Below, in pieces: positions 18,406-27,566 of a stretch of DNA of 64,000 bases (positions within the stretch are counted from its first letter, which is position 1; each line of letters begins with the position of its first letter). The notes beneath the pieces are model-generated. The model saw nothing but the letters and a program-made list of their open reading frames with translations. It searched no databases and had not been told where the DNA came from. Both the position numbers and the translations under genes were made by a program. The stretch lies in assembly GCF_014203835.1 (NCBI RefSeq), contig NZ_JACHJW010000001.1, forward strand, positions 620,001-684,000. Reading direction: 5' to 3'. The DNA comes from Micromonospora polyrhachis. Lineage in GTDB: Bacteria > Actinomycetota > Actinomycetes > Mycobacteriales > Micromonosporaceae.

Positions 18406-18500
18406 AAGCAGCCACCGACACGCGGCATCAACCCGAACTTCGTCGCCGGATCTCGACCCGCCCGCATCGACCTCCGGGACAGCGGGTGGAGACTGGCCGC

Positions 18501-19049
18501 ATGTTGTTCCTCTGCTACCACCGCGACCGGCCCGGCTCGCTGCCGCTGCGCCACGAACTACTCGAAGAACACTGGTCCTACATGGACCGGTACGCGGCAG
18601 AGATGATCGCCCGCGGCCCGACCTTCGGCGACGACGGGGAGACGCCCACCGGCAGCCTGCACATCGTCGACCTGCCCGACCCTGCCGCCGCTCGGGCGTT
18701 CGCCTTCGACGAGCCCGGCTACCAGGCCGGCGCGTACCGGGACGTGCTGCTCCGCAGGTGGCGCAATTTGTTGGGGCGCACCATGTGGGACTTTCCTGGC
18801 GGCCGGACGGGCGGCAACCGGTACCTGGTGCTCGGCCTCGGCACGGGGCAGGCGGCTGACCTCACCGTGCCGGCTGACCAGGACGAGCTGATCGCGTACG
18901 GGCCGCTGCTCTCCGACGACGGCAGCACCTGGCTGGGCACCGCACTGCTGGTCCAAGCGTCGGACCCGGACGCGGCACGCGCCATCCTGACCGCCGATCG
19001 GTACGCCGACATCGAGGTCCACCCGTGGGAGTTCGGCGGGCGGCGCTGA
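18501..19049 (+). CDS. Tandem YCII-domain protein
   Basis: 182 aa from ATG 18501, with GGTGGAG upstream. Two YCII-like units: residues 1-90 (MLFLCYHRDRPG, RHELLEEHWSYMDRYAAEMIARGPTF, then SLHIVDLPDPAAARAFAFDEP) and about 100-180 (RYLVLGLGT, ELIAYGPLLSDDG, GTALLVQASDPDAARAIL). The family has a ferredoxin-like fold with a conserved His and Asp. Most members are uncharacterised enzymes or binding proteins. Confidence 0.8.
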   Translation: MLFLCYHRDRPGSLPLRHELLEEHWSYMDRYAAEMIARGPTFGDDGETPTGSLHIVDLPDPAAARAFAFDEPGYQAGAYRDVLLRRWRNLLGRTMWDFPGGRTGGNRYLVLGLGTGQAADLTVPADQDELIAYGPLLSDDGSTWLGTALLVQASDPDAARAILTADRYADIEVHPWEFGGRR

Positions 19050-19181
19050 CAGCCCGCTCGCAAAGTGTTCGGACGCCCAGGGCATAACCCGAGAACGACT
19101 CGGACACAACCACTGCCAGGGCGGATCCACTGCCGGATCGGGCCAGGTCACCTACCGGATGGATCTTGTAATGTCGCGCGG

Positions 19182-20474
19182 GTGACAACGACCCGCGTGG
19201 GCAGCGGACTGAGCCCCCGAATCTGGACGGCGCTGGTCGTCCTAGGGTTCGTGGGCCAACTGGCCTGGACCGTGGAGAACCTGTATCTCAACGTGTTCGT
19301 ATACGACACGATCAGCGACGACCCGAACGTCATCGCCACCATGGTCGCGGCCAGCGCGGTGACCGCCACACTGTCGACGTTGCTGATCGGCGCGCTGTCG
19401 GACCGGATCGGCCGCCGCCGGATCTTCATCTCCGGCGGCTACCTACTCTGGGGCCTGGCCACCGCCACCTTCGGCCTCCTCACCGTGGACACGGTCGAGA
19501 ACATCGCCCCGGTGGCCAACGTCGTACTGGTCACCGCGATCTCCGTCATCGCCCTCGACTGCCTGATGTCGCTGCTCGGCGCGGGTGCCAACGACGCCGC
19601 CTTCCAGGCCTGGGTCACCGACGTGACCGAGCCCCGCAACCGGGGACGGGTCGAATCCGTACTGGCCATCATGCCGCTGGTGTCGATGCTCGCCATCTTC
19701 GCCGGCTTCGACGGCATGACCCGCGCCGGGCACTGGCAACAGTTCTTCGTCATCATCGGGCTGATCATCGCGGTGGTCGGGGTCGCCGCCTGGTTCCTGG
19801 TGGACGACCAGCCGACCCTGGCCAAGCCGAGTGGCAGCTATCTTCGCGCCGCCCTGCACGGGCTCCACCCCCGCGCGGTACGGGAGAACCCCGGGCTCTA
19901 CCTGGCGCTGTCCGCCTGGGCGATCTGGGGCATCTCCACCCAGGTGTTCCTGCCGTACCTGATCATCTATCTCCAGCGGTACCTGGAGATCGAGGGGTAC
20001 GCCATCGTCCTCGGCGTCGTACTCACCGGGGCCTCGATCGTCAGTGTCCTCGGCGGGCGGCTCATCGACCGGATCGGCAAGGTGCGGTTCCTGCTCCCGG
20101 CCGCCGCCATCTACGGCACTGGGCTGCTCCTGATGACCGTCGTCCGGGACATGGTGCCGGTGATCCTCGCCGGGCTGGTCATGATGTCCGGCTTCATGCT
20201 CGTCCTCGCCCCCATCGGCGCACTGGTCCGCGACCACACCCCACGGGAGCGGGCCGGTCACGTGCAGGGACTACGGATGGTCTTCGCCATCCTCGTCCCG
20301 ATGCTCGTCGGCCCCTACCTGGGTGCCGCCGTGATCAAGGGCGCCAACGAACACTACGAGGAACTCGGCGTGGTCAAGCAGGTCCCGACCCCCGCCATCT
20401 TCCTCACCGCGGCAGCCGTACTGCTGCTGATCGTCGTACCGGCGCTGGTGCTGCGCAGGAGGGAAGCGAAGTGA
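19182..20474 (+). CDS. MFS transporter coupled to a glycosidase
   Basis: 430 aa from GTG 19182. A TTGTAAT-like -10 lies just upstream, so the message may be leaderless. About twelve membrane helices; loop 2-3 motif GALSDRIGRRRIF and its repeat GGRLIDRIGKVRF. The stop overlaps the glycoside hydrolase start (GTGA). An uptake role for an oligosaccharide or glycoside cleaved by the partner enzyme is likely from context; the sequence alone does not fix the substrate or direction. Confidence 0.88.
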   Translation: MTTTRVGSGLSPRIWTALVVLGFVGQLAWTVENLYLNVFVYDTISDDPNVIATMVAASAVTATLSTLLIGALSDRIGRRRIFISGGYLLWGLATATFGLLTVDTVENIAPVANVVLVTAISVIALDCLMSLLGAGANDAAFQAWVTDVTEPRNRGRVESVLAIMPLVSMLAIFAGFDGMTRAGHWQQFFVIIGLIIAVVGVAAWFLVDDQPTLAKPSGSYLRAALHGLHPRAVRENPGLYLALSAWAIWGISTQVFLPYLIIYLQRYLEIEGYAIVLGVVLTGASIVSVLGGRLIDRIGKVRFLLPAAAIYGTGLLLMTVVRDMVPVILAGLVMMSGFMLVLAPIGALVRDHTPRERAGHVQGLRMVFAILVPMLVGPYLGAAVIKGANEHYEELGVVKQVPTPAIFLTAAAVLLLIVVPALVLRRREAK

Positions 20475-22318
20475 CCCAGGACCTGCTCACCCCGTGGGGC
20501 GAGGCCCTCGATCCGGCCAACGTCCTGCCGGAATACCCGCGTCCGCAACTGGTCCGGGACAGCTACCTCAACCTCAACGGCCGGTGGTCGTACGCCATCA
20601 CCCCGGCCGGAGCGGCACCAGGCGACACCGGCCCGTCGGCGGCCGGGTCGCGAGTGCCCGGCATCGATGCGGAACCGGCCGCGTACGACGGGGAGATCCT
20701 GGTGCCGTTCTCCCCGGAGTCGGTGCTCTCCGGCGTCGGGCGGCAGCTACAGCCCGATCAGACCCTCTGGTACCGCCGTACCGTCACGCTGCCCGCCGAC
20801 TTCGTGCCCGCCGGGACACCGTCGCGGGTGCTGCTGCACTTCGGTGCGGTGGACCAGACCTGTCGGGTGTTCCTCAACGGCATCGAGGTCGGCGGGCACA
20901 CCGGCGGCTACCTGCCGTTCCACTGCGACCTCACCGACGCCCTCCAGGACGGCGAGAACACCCTGGTCGTCGCGGTCCGCGATGTCAGCGACACCAGCCA
21001 CCACTCCCGGGGCAAGCAGAAACTGCACCGGGGCGGCATCTGGTACACCGCCCAGTCGGGCATCTGGCAGACCGTCTGGGTCGAGTGCGTTCCCGCCGCA
21101 CACGTCGAACGACTCACCCTGACCCCGGAGTTGGCCGATGGCTGCGTCGAGGTGACCGTCCACGCGGCGCAGTCGGCGGAGACCGGCGCTGGCGCTAACA
21201 CGACCGACCCACCGCACGCCCGGATCGAGGTCCTCGCCGACGGCGTCCTGGTCGGCGAGACCACCGCGCCCGCCGGGCAGCCGGTACGCATCCCGATCCC
21301 CGACGTACGGCCGTGGAGCCCCGAAGATCCCTACCTGTACGACGTCAGCGTCACCCTCGGCACCGACCGGGTACGCAGCTATGTCGGGATGCGGTCGTTC
21401 GGCGTCGGCCCGGACGCGGCCGGGGTGCCCCGACTACTGCTCAACGGCCAGCCCTACTTCCACGCCGGAATCCTGGATCAGGGCTACTGGTCCGACGGCA
21501 TGTACACCGCCCCGTCGGACGCGGCGATGGTCCACGACATCGAGACCATGAAGCGGCTCGGCTTCACCATGCTGCGCAAACACATCAAGATCGAGCCGCT
21601 GCGCTGGTACCACCACTGCGACCGGCTGGGCATCCTGGTCTGGCAGGACCTGGTCAACGGCGGCAGCAGCTACCGACCGCTGGTCATCACCGCCCCGGCG
21701 GTGACCCCGCTGCGGCTGAGCGACCGGCGACACCGGTGGTTCGGCCGGGGTGACGCCGAGGGCCGGGCCCAGTTCCGCACCGAGGTGTGCGACACCATCG
21801 AGCACCTGCGCAACGTGGTCAGCCTGGCGGTCTGGGTTCCGTTCAACGAGGGCTGGGGCCAGTTCGACGCGGCCCGGACCGCCACGGAGGTCGCCGCGCT
21901 CGACCCGACGCGTACGGTGGACCACGCCAGCGGCTGGCACGACCAGGGCGGCGGCGACCTGCACAGCCTGCACATCTACTTCCGCCCGTTCCGGGTGCCC
22001 CGGCGACGGCGCGACGACAGCCGGGTCCTCGTCCTCTCCGAATACGGCGGCTACAGCCTGCGCCTCGCCGGGCACGCCTTCACCGACCGGGAGTTCGGCT
22101 ACAAACGCTTCACCAGCGCGGAGGCGCTCGGGGACGCCTTCACCCGGCTGCACACCGAGCAGATCGTCCCGGCCATCGCACGCGGCTTGAGCGCGACCGT
22201 CTACACCCAACTCTCCGACGTCGAGGACGAGCTGAACGGCCTGCTCAGCTACGACCGGAAGATCGTCAAACTCCCCGAGGAACTGGTCCGCGCGGTCAAC
22301 ACCCAGCTCCGCATGTAA
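20471..22318 (+). CDS. Glycoside hydrolase family 2 (cytosolic)
   Basis: 615 aa with no signal peptide. GH2 order: jelly-roll sugar-binding domain (about 25-205, WYRRTVTLP), immunoglobulin-like domain (205-310), TIM barrel (320-615). Acid/base E460 in PFNEGWGQF and nucleophile E524 in LSEYGGYS. The family hydrolyses beta-galactosides, glucuronides or mannosides; which one cannot be told by eye. Translationally coupled to the MFS transporter, so it probably acts on an imported glycoside. Confidence 0.9.
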   Translation: MTQDLLTPWGEALDPANVLPEYPRPQLVRDSYLNLNGRWSYAITPAGAAPGDTGPSAAGSRVPGIDAEPAAYDGEILVPFSPESVLSGVGRQLQPDQTLWYRRTVTLPADFVPAGTPSRVLLHFGAVDQTCRVFLNGIEVGGHTGGYLPFHCDLTDALQDGENTLVVAVRDVSDTSHHSRGKQKLHRGGIWYTAQSGIWQTVWVECVPAAHVERLTLTPELADGCVEVTVHAAQSAETGAGANTTDPPHARIEVLADGVLVGETTAPAGQPVRIPIPDVRPWSPEDPYLYDVSVTLGTDRVRSYVGMRSFGVGPDAAGVPRLLLNGQPYFHAGILDQGYWSDGMYTAPSDAAMVHDIETMKRLGFTMLRKHIKIEPLRWYHHCDRLGILVWQDLVNGGSSYRPLVITAPAVTPLRLSDRRHRWFGRGDAEGRAQFRTEVCDTIEHLRNVVSLAVWVPFNEGWGQFDAARTATEVAALDPTRTVDHASGWHDQGGGDLHSLHIYFRPFRVPRRRRDDSRVLVLSEYGGYSLRLAGHAFTDREFGYKRFTSAEALGDAFTRLHTEQIVPAIARGLSATVYTQLSDVEDELNGLLSYDRKIVKLPEELVRAVNTQLRM

Positions 22319-22364
22319 GGAGGCCCCCTCCTATCACTTTCCGCCTGGAAGGGGCCCCTCCTTA
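22316..22364. terminator. Second GGGCCCC-repeat bidirectional hairpin
   Basis: Arm 22316-22331 begins with the GH2 stop codon (TAAGGAGG) and pairs with 22347-22364, whose reverse complement is TAAGGAGGGGCCCCTTCC. It lies between convergent stops at 22318 and 22376 and is the same kind of element as 4179-4227. Confidence 0.75.
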
Positions 22365-22375
22365 CAGCATGGCGG

Positions 22376-23362
22376 TCACCAGCGGTTGTGGGCCTCCTCG
22401 GCCCACCCGACCAGCCCGTCCAGGTCGACCCGTTGACCGTCGTCGGTCTGTGCCCAACCGGAGAAGTGCCCGAAGCACTGGTGCGTCTCGCCGGCCACCA
22501 CGCCGAGGCTGGTCCGGGCGACCTTCTCGTGGAACGGGTGGAACCGCACGTCCGCCTGCTCGCCGCTGATCCGCCACGGCCGCAACCAGTCGCTGCGGTC
22601 GTAGCTCCACCGCAGTTCCTCACCGATCTTGTGCAGCCGGCCGTCGACGAAGACGGCGTTCTCCGTCGTACCGGTGCCGTCGGTCCACTTGCCGCCGAGC
22701 TGGATCGACCTGCCACCAGGGCCACTGCCCGCGGCCCAGTTCCACGTGATCGAGTACGGCCACTTTCCCCGACCGTGGTCCAGCACCGCGAACGAGTCCT
22801 CGGCGCTGATGGCATATTCGCCGGTGGCCAGGCGTAGCCGGCCGCTGCACGGGCGACCCACGTCCTTGACCGTGTACTGGAACCGGTTCGGCCCCCACGG
22901 CACCACCACACCCAGCGACTCGTGCCCTTCGGGCAGCGGCACGACGAGGTCCAGTTCGAGGCCCGGGGCGACCGCCCGCAGCGTGGAGCCGTCGGGGCGC
23001 TGGTCGATGTCGATGCTTACCCCACCACCGCGTACGGCCACCGGACCGACCCCACTGCGTTCGGGCAGTACGGCACCCCGCCCGAACGGAACCACCACAT
23101 CCTTCTTGATCTCCGTACCGGAGTTGCGGTCCAGCACGTACACGCCGTGCAGCCCGGCGTAGTCCAGCGACGAGGCCACCAGCCCGATGATGTGGGTGGG
23201 GGTGACGATTCCCCAGTACTCCCAACGCTTGGCCCGGCCCCAGCCGCGCAGGTTCGCCCGGTGCATTGGCTGCCGGGTCCAGCCGACCGCCGTGGGGTTG
23301 AGCCGCCCGTCGGGCAGACAGAGGTCGACAGGCTCGGTGATCTCACGCTCGTGTGTCGGCAT
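22376..23362 (-). CDS. DUF2804-like protein
   Basis: 328 aa, no signal peptide or membrane segment. Conserved-looking blocks include WEYWGIVTPTHIIGLVASSLDYAG, GKWPYSITWNWAAGSG and a Trp-rich C-terminus. The pattern fits the DUF2804 family of beta-rich proteins of unknown function; I assign it from memory of its motifs. Convergent with the GH2 gene. Confidence 0.7.
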   Translation of the reverse strand: MPTHEREITEPVDLCLPDGRLNPTAVGWTRQPMHRANLRGWGRAKRWEYWGIVTPTHIIGLVASSLDYAGLHGVYVLDRNSGTEIKKDVVVPFGRGAVLPERSGVGPVAVRGGGVSIDIDQRPDGSTLRAVAPGLELDLVVPLPEGHESLGVVVPWGPNRFQYTVKDVGRPCSGRLRLATGEYAISAEDSFAVLDHGRGKWPYSITWNWAAGSGPGGRSIQLGGKWTDGTGTTENAVFVDGRLHKIGEELRWSYDRSDWLRPWRISGEQADVRFHPFHEKVARTSLGVVAGETHQCFGHFSGWAQTDDGQRVDLDGLVGWAEEAHNRW

Positions 23363-23454
23363 GGCGAGAGGTTAGCCGCCCCGCTGACCCCCTGGTCAGC
23401 AGGGACGCACCCCGGCGCGGCAAAGGTCGTACCTCCCCCGCGCCCGGACGCGCC

Positions 23455-24177
23455 TCAGCTCCGCAGCGCGTCGTCCACCCCCGGCTCACGAGGGCCGAGG
23501 TGCACCGGGTCGCGGCGGCTCAACACGTCGAAGACGGCCTTGACGGCAGCGCCGTACTCCCGGAGGCTCCCCCACCGCCAGGCCCGGTCGAACCGGCTCA
23601 CCGAGTCGTCGCCGACCCCGACGGCGGCCAGCCCCAACTGCCGGCACACCGCCACCGCCCGGCGGACGTGGAAGCTCTGCGTCACCACGATCAGCTCCCG
23701 GACCCCGAAGATCTGGTGGGCACGGACGCACGAGTCGTAGGTGTCGAACCCGGCATGGTCCATCACCACCTTCGACTCCGGCACACCGTGCTCGACCAGC
23801 CAGCGCCGCATCGCCCCGGGCTCGTCGTACTCCCAGCTGCCGTGGTCACCGGAGACCAGCAGGGCACGCACCTTGCCCTCGTCGTAGAGGCGCTTGGCCA
23901 GCTCGAGCCGGGCCTCCAGGAACGACGACGGCGTACCGTCGTCGTACACCCGCGCGCCGAGCACCAACGCGACCGGGGCCGATGGCACCGACTCGGCCGA
24001 GTAGATTCGGCCCTCGGCCTCGGACCGGATCCACAGCACGCTGGCGACGACCGCCCCGGACGCTGCCAGCAGACCGGGAACGAGAAGGAACACCAGGCGA
24101 CGACCCCACCGCCGAAGCCCGGACGGACGAGCTGGGGTGGCCGGGGTGGCCGGGCGGCTGCCGGGTTCAGAGTCCAT
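23455..24177 (-). CDS. YdcF/SanA-like membrane-anchored protein (DUF218)
   Basis: 240 aa from ATG 24177. Cytosolic N-terminus, one membrane helix at about 27-50, then the DUF218 fold: VALVLGARVYDDGTPSSFLEARL, LLVSGDHG, VTQSFHVRRAVAVCRQLG. SanA/YdcF proteins affect envelope permeability and vancomycin sensitivity in enterobacteria; the reaction is not settled. On the minus strand downstream of a small orphan gene. Confidence 0.88.
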   Translation of the reverse strand: MDSEPGSRPATPATPARPSGLRRWGRRLVFLLVPGLLAASGAVVASVLWIRSEAEGRIYSAESVPSAPVALVLGARVYDDGTPSSFLEARLELAKRLYDEGKVRALLVSGDHGSWEYDEPGAMRRWLVEHGVPESKVVMDHAGFDTYDSCVRAHQIFGVRELIVVTQSFHVRRAVAVCRQLGLAAVGVGDDSVSRFDRAWRWGSLREYGAAVKAVFDVLSRRDPVHLGPREPGVDDALRS

Positions 24178-24230
24178 CCGCCAATTCTTCCAGTACGGCC
24201 AACGTCCGGAGCCCGGATGTGGCGGGCCGG

Positions 24231-24722
24231 TCAGGTGTCGTATTCCCCGTCCCACGGCGGATAGAACCCGAGCTGGTTCGGATAGAGCTCCACGTGCTCG
24301 CCGTACTCGTCGTCGGACTCGTCCACCAGGCCGAACACGATGCCGTCGACCTCGACCGAGAAGAGCCGCACCGCGATGTCACCGAGAGTCGGCTGAGGCA
24401 GCTCGGACAGCCAACCGGTCAACACCCGATCCGCCCGGTCGATGACGTCCTGTTCGCCCTGGGCGGTGGTGCCCGCGTACCACACCTCCGACCCCTGATG
24501 GTGACCGTCGCGGTCGAACCGGTGCAGCACCGCGTACCAGCGCTTGTGCTCCGGCCAGTCGTCACCGACCTGGAGGCCCTCGGGAAAGGCGGCGGTGACG
24601 CAGGCGAAGAACTGACCGTCGGCGTACCGACCGATCTGGCCGGTGTGGTAGTCGGGCTCGTGCATGATCGGGATCAGGTCAGGTATCGGCACGCTGCGGA
24701 TCGTATGTACCTCCCCTGACAT
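24231..24722 (-). CDS. Conserved-looking hypothetical protein
   Basis: 163 aa if it starts at ATG 24722 (ATG 24746 is possible; the longer open frame upstream is low-complexity Arg-rich and overlaps the nitrilase). Soluble and acidic, with YHTGQIGRYADGQFFACVTAAFPEG and an aromatic C-terminus, YPPWDGEYD. No family recognised. Sits 53 bp upstream of the YdcF-like gene, same strand. Confidence 0.6.
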   Translation of the reverse strand: MSGEVHTIRSVPIPDLIPIMHEPDYHTGQIGRYADGQFFACVTAAFPEGLQVGDDWPEHKRWYAVLHRFDRDGHHQGSEVWYAGTTAQGEQDVIDRADRVLTGWLSELPQPTLGDIAVRLFSVEVDGIVFGLVDESDDEYGEHVELYPNQLGFYPPWDGEYDT

Positions 24723-24814
24723 CCTCTCGATCTCGCGCGCCGCCATCCTCCCCGACGACGAGGGGACGCCCACGACCGTTCCTGGCTGATCGCGGCGCTG
24801 GTCGGCATAGGCAC

Positions 24815-25540
24815 CTAGTCGCGCAGGGTGGCCCGCACGACTTCCCCGGGCTCTGGCCCGGCGTGCGCGAGCATCCCGCCGTCGGGGGCCCACACCGCCG
24901 AACCACCCGCCGCTCGGTCGAAGCCACCGCCGGTGGACCCGGCGAAGCTCGCCACGGCGACCCACACCCCACGGTCTGCGACGACGCGCTGCGCCCGCTC
25001 GGCTGGCACGTGAGCGTCGCGGAGGTGGTCGAGGACAGAAGCGACGTAGACGTCCATGCCGAGCGCTGCGGTGGCCGCGTCGTGCTCGGCGAAGCGGGTG
25101 TCGCGGCAGATCGCCAGGCCCAGTCGCCAGCCGTCTACTTCGAGTACCGATGGTCCGGTGCCCGGGCTGAACCGCGCCTCGGACTCGTGCACATGCACCT
25201 TTCGGTAGGCCACGCGCGCCCCGGTCCCGTCGACGGCCAGCGTCGCGATGTACTCCCGACCCGCCTCATCCTGGACCGGGGCACCCACCAGCGCCGTCGC
25301 CCCCGTCTCGGCGCACGCCTCGATGATCGGCGTCAACCTCGGCTCTTCGGTGGTGATCGCGGGCGCGTCCAGTTCGTACCCTGTCAGCGACAGCTCGGGA
25401 AAGACGACCACCCTCGCGTACGCGGCCCGGACCATGTCGGCGTGCTCGGCCACGTTCGCCACCACGTCGTACGCCTCGGTCGTTGGTTGGGCGACGGCGA
25501 TGACGAGCGGCTGACGTTGCATGAGCGCTCCCGCGTCCAT
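24815..25540 (-). CDS. Carbon-nitrogen hydrolase (nitrilase superfamily)
   Basis: 241 aa from ATG 25540, with GGAAAGG upstream. The Glu-Lys-Cys triad is visible: E49 in FPELSLTGYE, K114 in YRKVHVHE, C145 in AICRDTRF. Members hydrolyse amides or nitriles; the omega-amidase and carbamoylase branches share this size. No substrate can be assigned. Confidence 0.9.
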   Translation of the reverse strand: MDAGALMQRQPLVIAVAQPTTEAYDVVANVAEHADMVRAAYARVVVFPELSLTGYELDAPAITTEEPRLTPIIEACAETGATALVGAPVQDEAGREYIATLAVDGTGARVAYRKVHVHESEARFSPGTGPSVLEVDGWRLGLAICRDTRFAEHDAATAALGMDVYVASVLDHLRDAHVPAERAQRVVADRGVWVAVASFAGSTGGGFDRAAGGSAVWAPDGGMLAHAGPEPGEVVRATLRD

Positions 25541-25612
25541 CGTGGAACCTTTCCGGGGTACACCGCAGGCACCTGCCGCGCGACCACGACACGGAACTCG
25601 TCTACGGAGCGC

Positions 25613-26722
25613 CTAGACGATACTCAGGGCCGCTCGGACCTCGTTGGCGACCTGGCTGGCGAGATCGGCGGGCGGCGCGGCCATCCGATTGTGCACGAAG
25701 GCGAATGCGAAGCCGTTCTTCGGGTCGGCAAGGGCGATGCTGCCGCCACTGCCCTTGCAACCGAAGGCGGAGCCGCCACCACCCATCTCGGGAAGCCCGA
25801 GGAAGTAGCCGAGCCCTTTGGGGACGGGCGCACCGAGGACGCGGTCGACCTCGGCGGTGGTGATCGTGGAGATCCGGCCGGTGCGGTGCGGTGAGATCAG
25901 GCGTACGCCGTCGACGTCACCCACGAGGGCGGCATACATGCGGGCGGCGGCATGGGCGGTCATCGTGCCCGCGCAGGGAAGGTCGACGGCAAGGTAGTCG
26001 GAGCGGTTACCCAGTTCGGCGCTGGGCTGGATCGAGTGCGGAGCCGCCTTGAAGAACAGCGAGTCCGCCGGCCGGCGGGCCATGGTCTTCACCCAGTTGC
26101 CGTCTTCCAGCCGCGCCACCCGGTCGTGCTGCGCGGCGGGGACTCCGAAGAAGAGGTCGTCGGCGATGCCGAGCGGGCCGGTGACGTGCTCGCACAGCAC
26201 CCGGGCGACAGATCGTCCGGTCACTCGCCGGACGACCTCGCCGAGGATGTAGCCGTACGTGAGCGCGTGGTATCCGGTGGCGGTGCCGGGTTCCCACAGC
26301 AGCGGCAGGTCGGCGATCCGGGTGCACATGCCGTCCCAGTCGCCGAGGTCGCCGACCGTGGTCTCCTGCGGTGCCTGTGGCACGCCGGCCGTGTGTGTGA
26401 GTACGTGTCCCACCGTGATCCGGTGTTTGCCGCGCGCGCCGAACTGCGGCCAGTACTCGGCGACCGGGGTCTCGTAGTGCAGCAGCCCTCGTTCGGCCAG
26501 GACGTGCACCAGCGTGGACGTCGATCCCTTCCCCGTCGACCAACTGTTGAACAACGTGCGGTGGTCGACCAACCGCCCGGTGACGGGATCGGCCAGACCA
26601 GCCTGGGCGTCCACCACCGGTTCGCCCCGTAGGTAGACGGCGACCTGCACCCCGGTCTCCTGGCCGGTCTCGACCAGATGGTCGAGCATCTTCTGCACCC
26701 TCGCCTGCGCGTCCATTGCCAT
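25613..26722 (-). CDS. Serine hydrolase, beta-lactamase/esterase (EstB) family
   Basis: 369 aa from ATG 26722, with GGAG upstream; the open frame beyond is not coding. S62-T-G-K65 (SxxK) provides the nucleophile and base, and a YGY motif follows in YHALTYGYILGE. There is no signal peptide, so it is a cytosolic family VIII-type carboxylesterase rather than a true beta-lactamase. Divergent from a TetR regulator, which probably controls it. Confidence 0.88.
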   Translation of the reverse strand: MAMDAQARVQKMLDHLVETGQETGVQVAVYLRGEPVVDAQAGLADPVTGRLVDHRTLFNSWSTGKGSTSTLVHVLAERGLLHYETPVAEYWPQFGARGKHRITVGHVLTHTAGVPQAPQETTVGDLGDWDGMCTRIADLPLLWEPGTATGYHALTYGYILGEVVRRVTGRSVARVLCEHVTGPLGIADDLFFGVPAAQHDRVARLEDGNWVKTMARRPADSLFFKAAPHSIQPSAELGNRSDYLAVDLPCAGTMTAHAAARMYAALVGDVDGVRLISPHRTGRISTITTAEVDRVLGAPVPKGLGYFLGLPEMGGGGSAFGCKGSGGSIALADPKNGFAFAFVHNRMAAPPADLASQVANEVRAALSIV

Positions 26723-26787
26723 GGTCTCCGTCCCCGGGGAGCGGCACCGTGACGAGTACCGCCGGTCGTTACGATCGCTAGCAAAAA

Positions 26788-26806
26788 TGTTAACACCGGT
26801 AACTCT
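26788..26806. promoter_or_regulatory. Possible TetR operator in divergent promoter
   Basis: GTTAACACCGGTAAC has inverted GTTA/TAAC ends in the AT-rich 87-bp gap between the serine hydrolase and TetR starts. The inner bases are not symmetric, so support is modest. Confidence 0.35.
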
Positions 26807-26809
26807 AAA

Positions 26810-27469
26810 GTGTACGATGTTCACGTGGCAACGCGAAAGCTCGATCCTCCGACGGTGGTCGGCACCGCCCTGAAGCTGCTCAACGACGTCGGCCTGGATG
26901 GCCTGTCCCTGCGGCGGCTGGCGCAGGAACTGGGCGTCCAGGGACCGGCCCTCTACCGGCACTTCGCCAGCAAGCAGGACCTGCTCCGCGCCATGGCCGA
27001 TGCGATGTTCGCCTCGGAGATGGCCATCCTTGAGCGGCCCCCACCCAGGGCGGACTGGGCCGACTGGCTCATCGCCCGCTCACACGCGGTACGGCGGGTC
27101 ATGCTCTCCTACCGTGACGGCGGACGCCTCAAGGAGCACCTGCACAACCCGTCCGACCAGTGGCCAGGCCTGGAACTGCTACTACAGATGATGGAAGAGG
27201 CCGGCTTCTCCGTCGAGTCGGCGCTGTACGGCATCTACACCGTCGGCAACCACATCCTCGGCACTGTCATCGCCGAGCAGGAGTTGCAGGCACGGCAGGA
27301 CCTACTCGTCGACCAACCGCAGGTGGATCTTACCCGCTTTCCCCGGATCGCCTACGGCACCGCACTACGCAGTCAGGGCCGTGACTTCGATCGGGAGTTC
27401 GAGTACGGCCTGCACCTCATCATCTCCGGGCTTCGCGCCAGCCTCGACGAGGCCAGCATCGAGACCTGA
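26810..27469 (+). CDS. TetR-family regulator
   Basis: 219 aa from GTG 26810 (GTG 26825 also possible). Helix-turn-helix LSLRRLAQELGVQGPALYRHFASKQDLL at about 37-64, with a C-terminal domain like the TetR_C_1 class (GIYTVGNHILGTVIAEQEL, EYGLHLIISGLRASL). Divergent from the serine hydrolase, which is the likely target. Confidence 0.88.
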   Translation: MYDVHVATRKLDPPTVVGTALKLLNDVGLDGLSLRRLAQELGVQGPALYRHFASKQDLLRAMADAMFASEMAILERPPPRADWADWLIARSHAVRRVMLSYRDGGRLKEHLHNPSDQWPGLELLLQMMEEAGFSVESALYGIYTVGNHILGTVIAEQELQARQDLLVDQPQVDLTRFPRIAYGTALRSQGRDFDREFEYGLHLIISGLRASLDEASIET

Positions 27470-27473
27470 CAGC

Positions 27474-27520
27474 AGAGAGGCCCGGCAACAGAGAGGCCCG
27501 GCAACAGAAGGGCCCGGCAC
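27474..27520. repeat. Three tandem 15-16-bp repeats
   Basis: AGAGAGGCCCGGCAAC at 27474-27489, an identical copy at 27490-27505, and a third diverged copy at 27506-27520, directly after the TetR stop. The third unit can form a small hairpin with the following GCCCT, so it may take part in termination. Confidence 0.7.
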
Positions 27521-27566
27521 GCCCTGGCCTCGACCCGAGAAGCCCTCCCCGGCCAGCCGTACTCGT

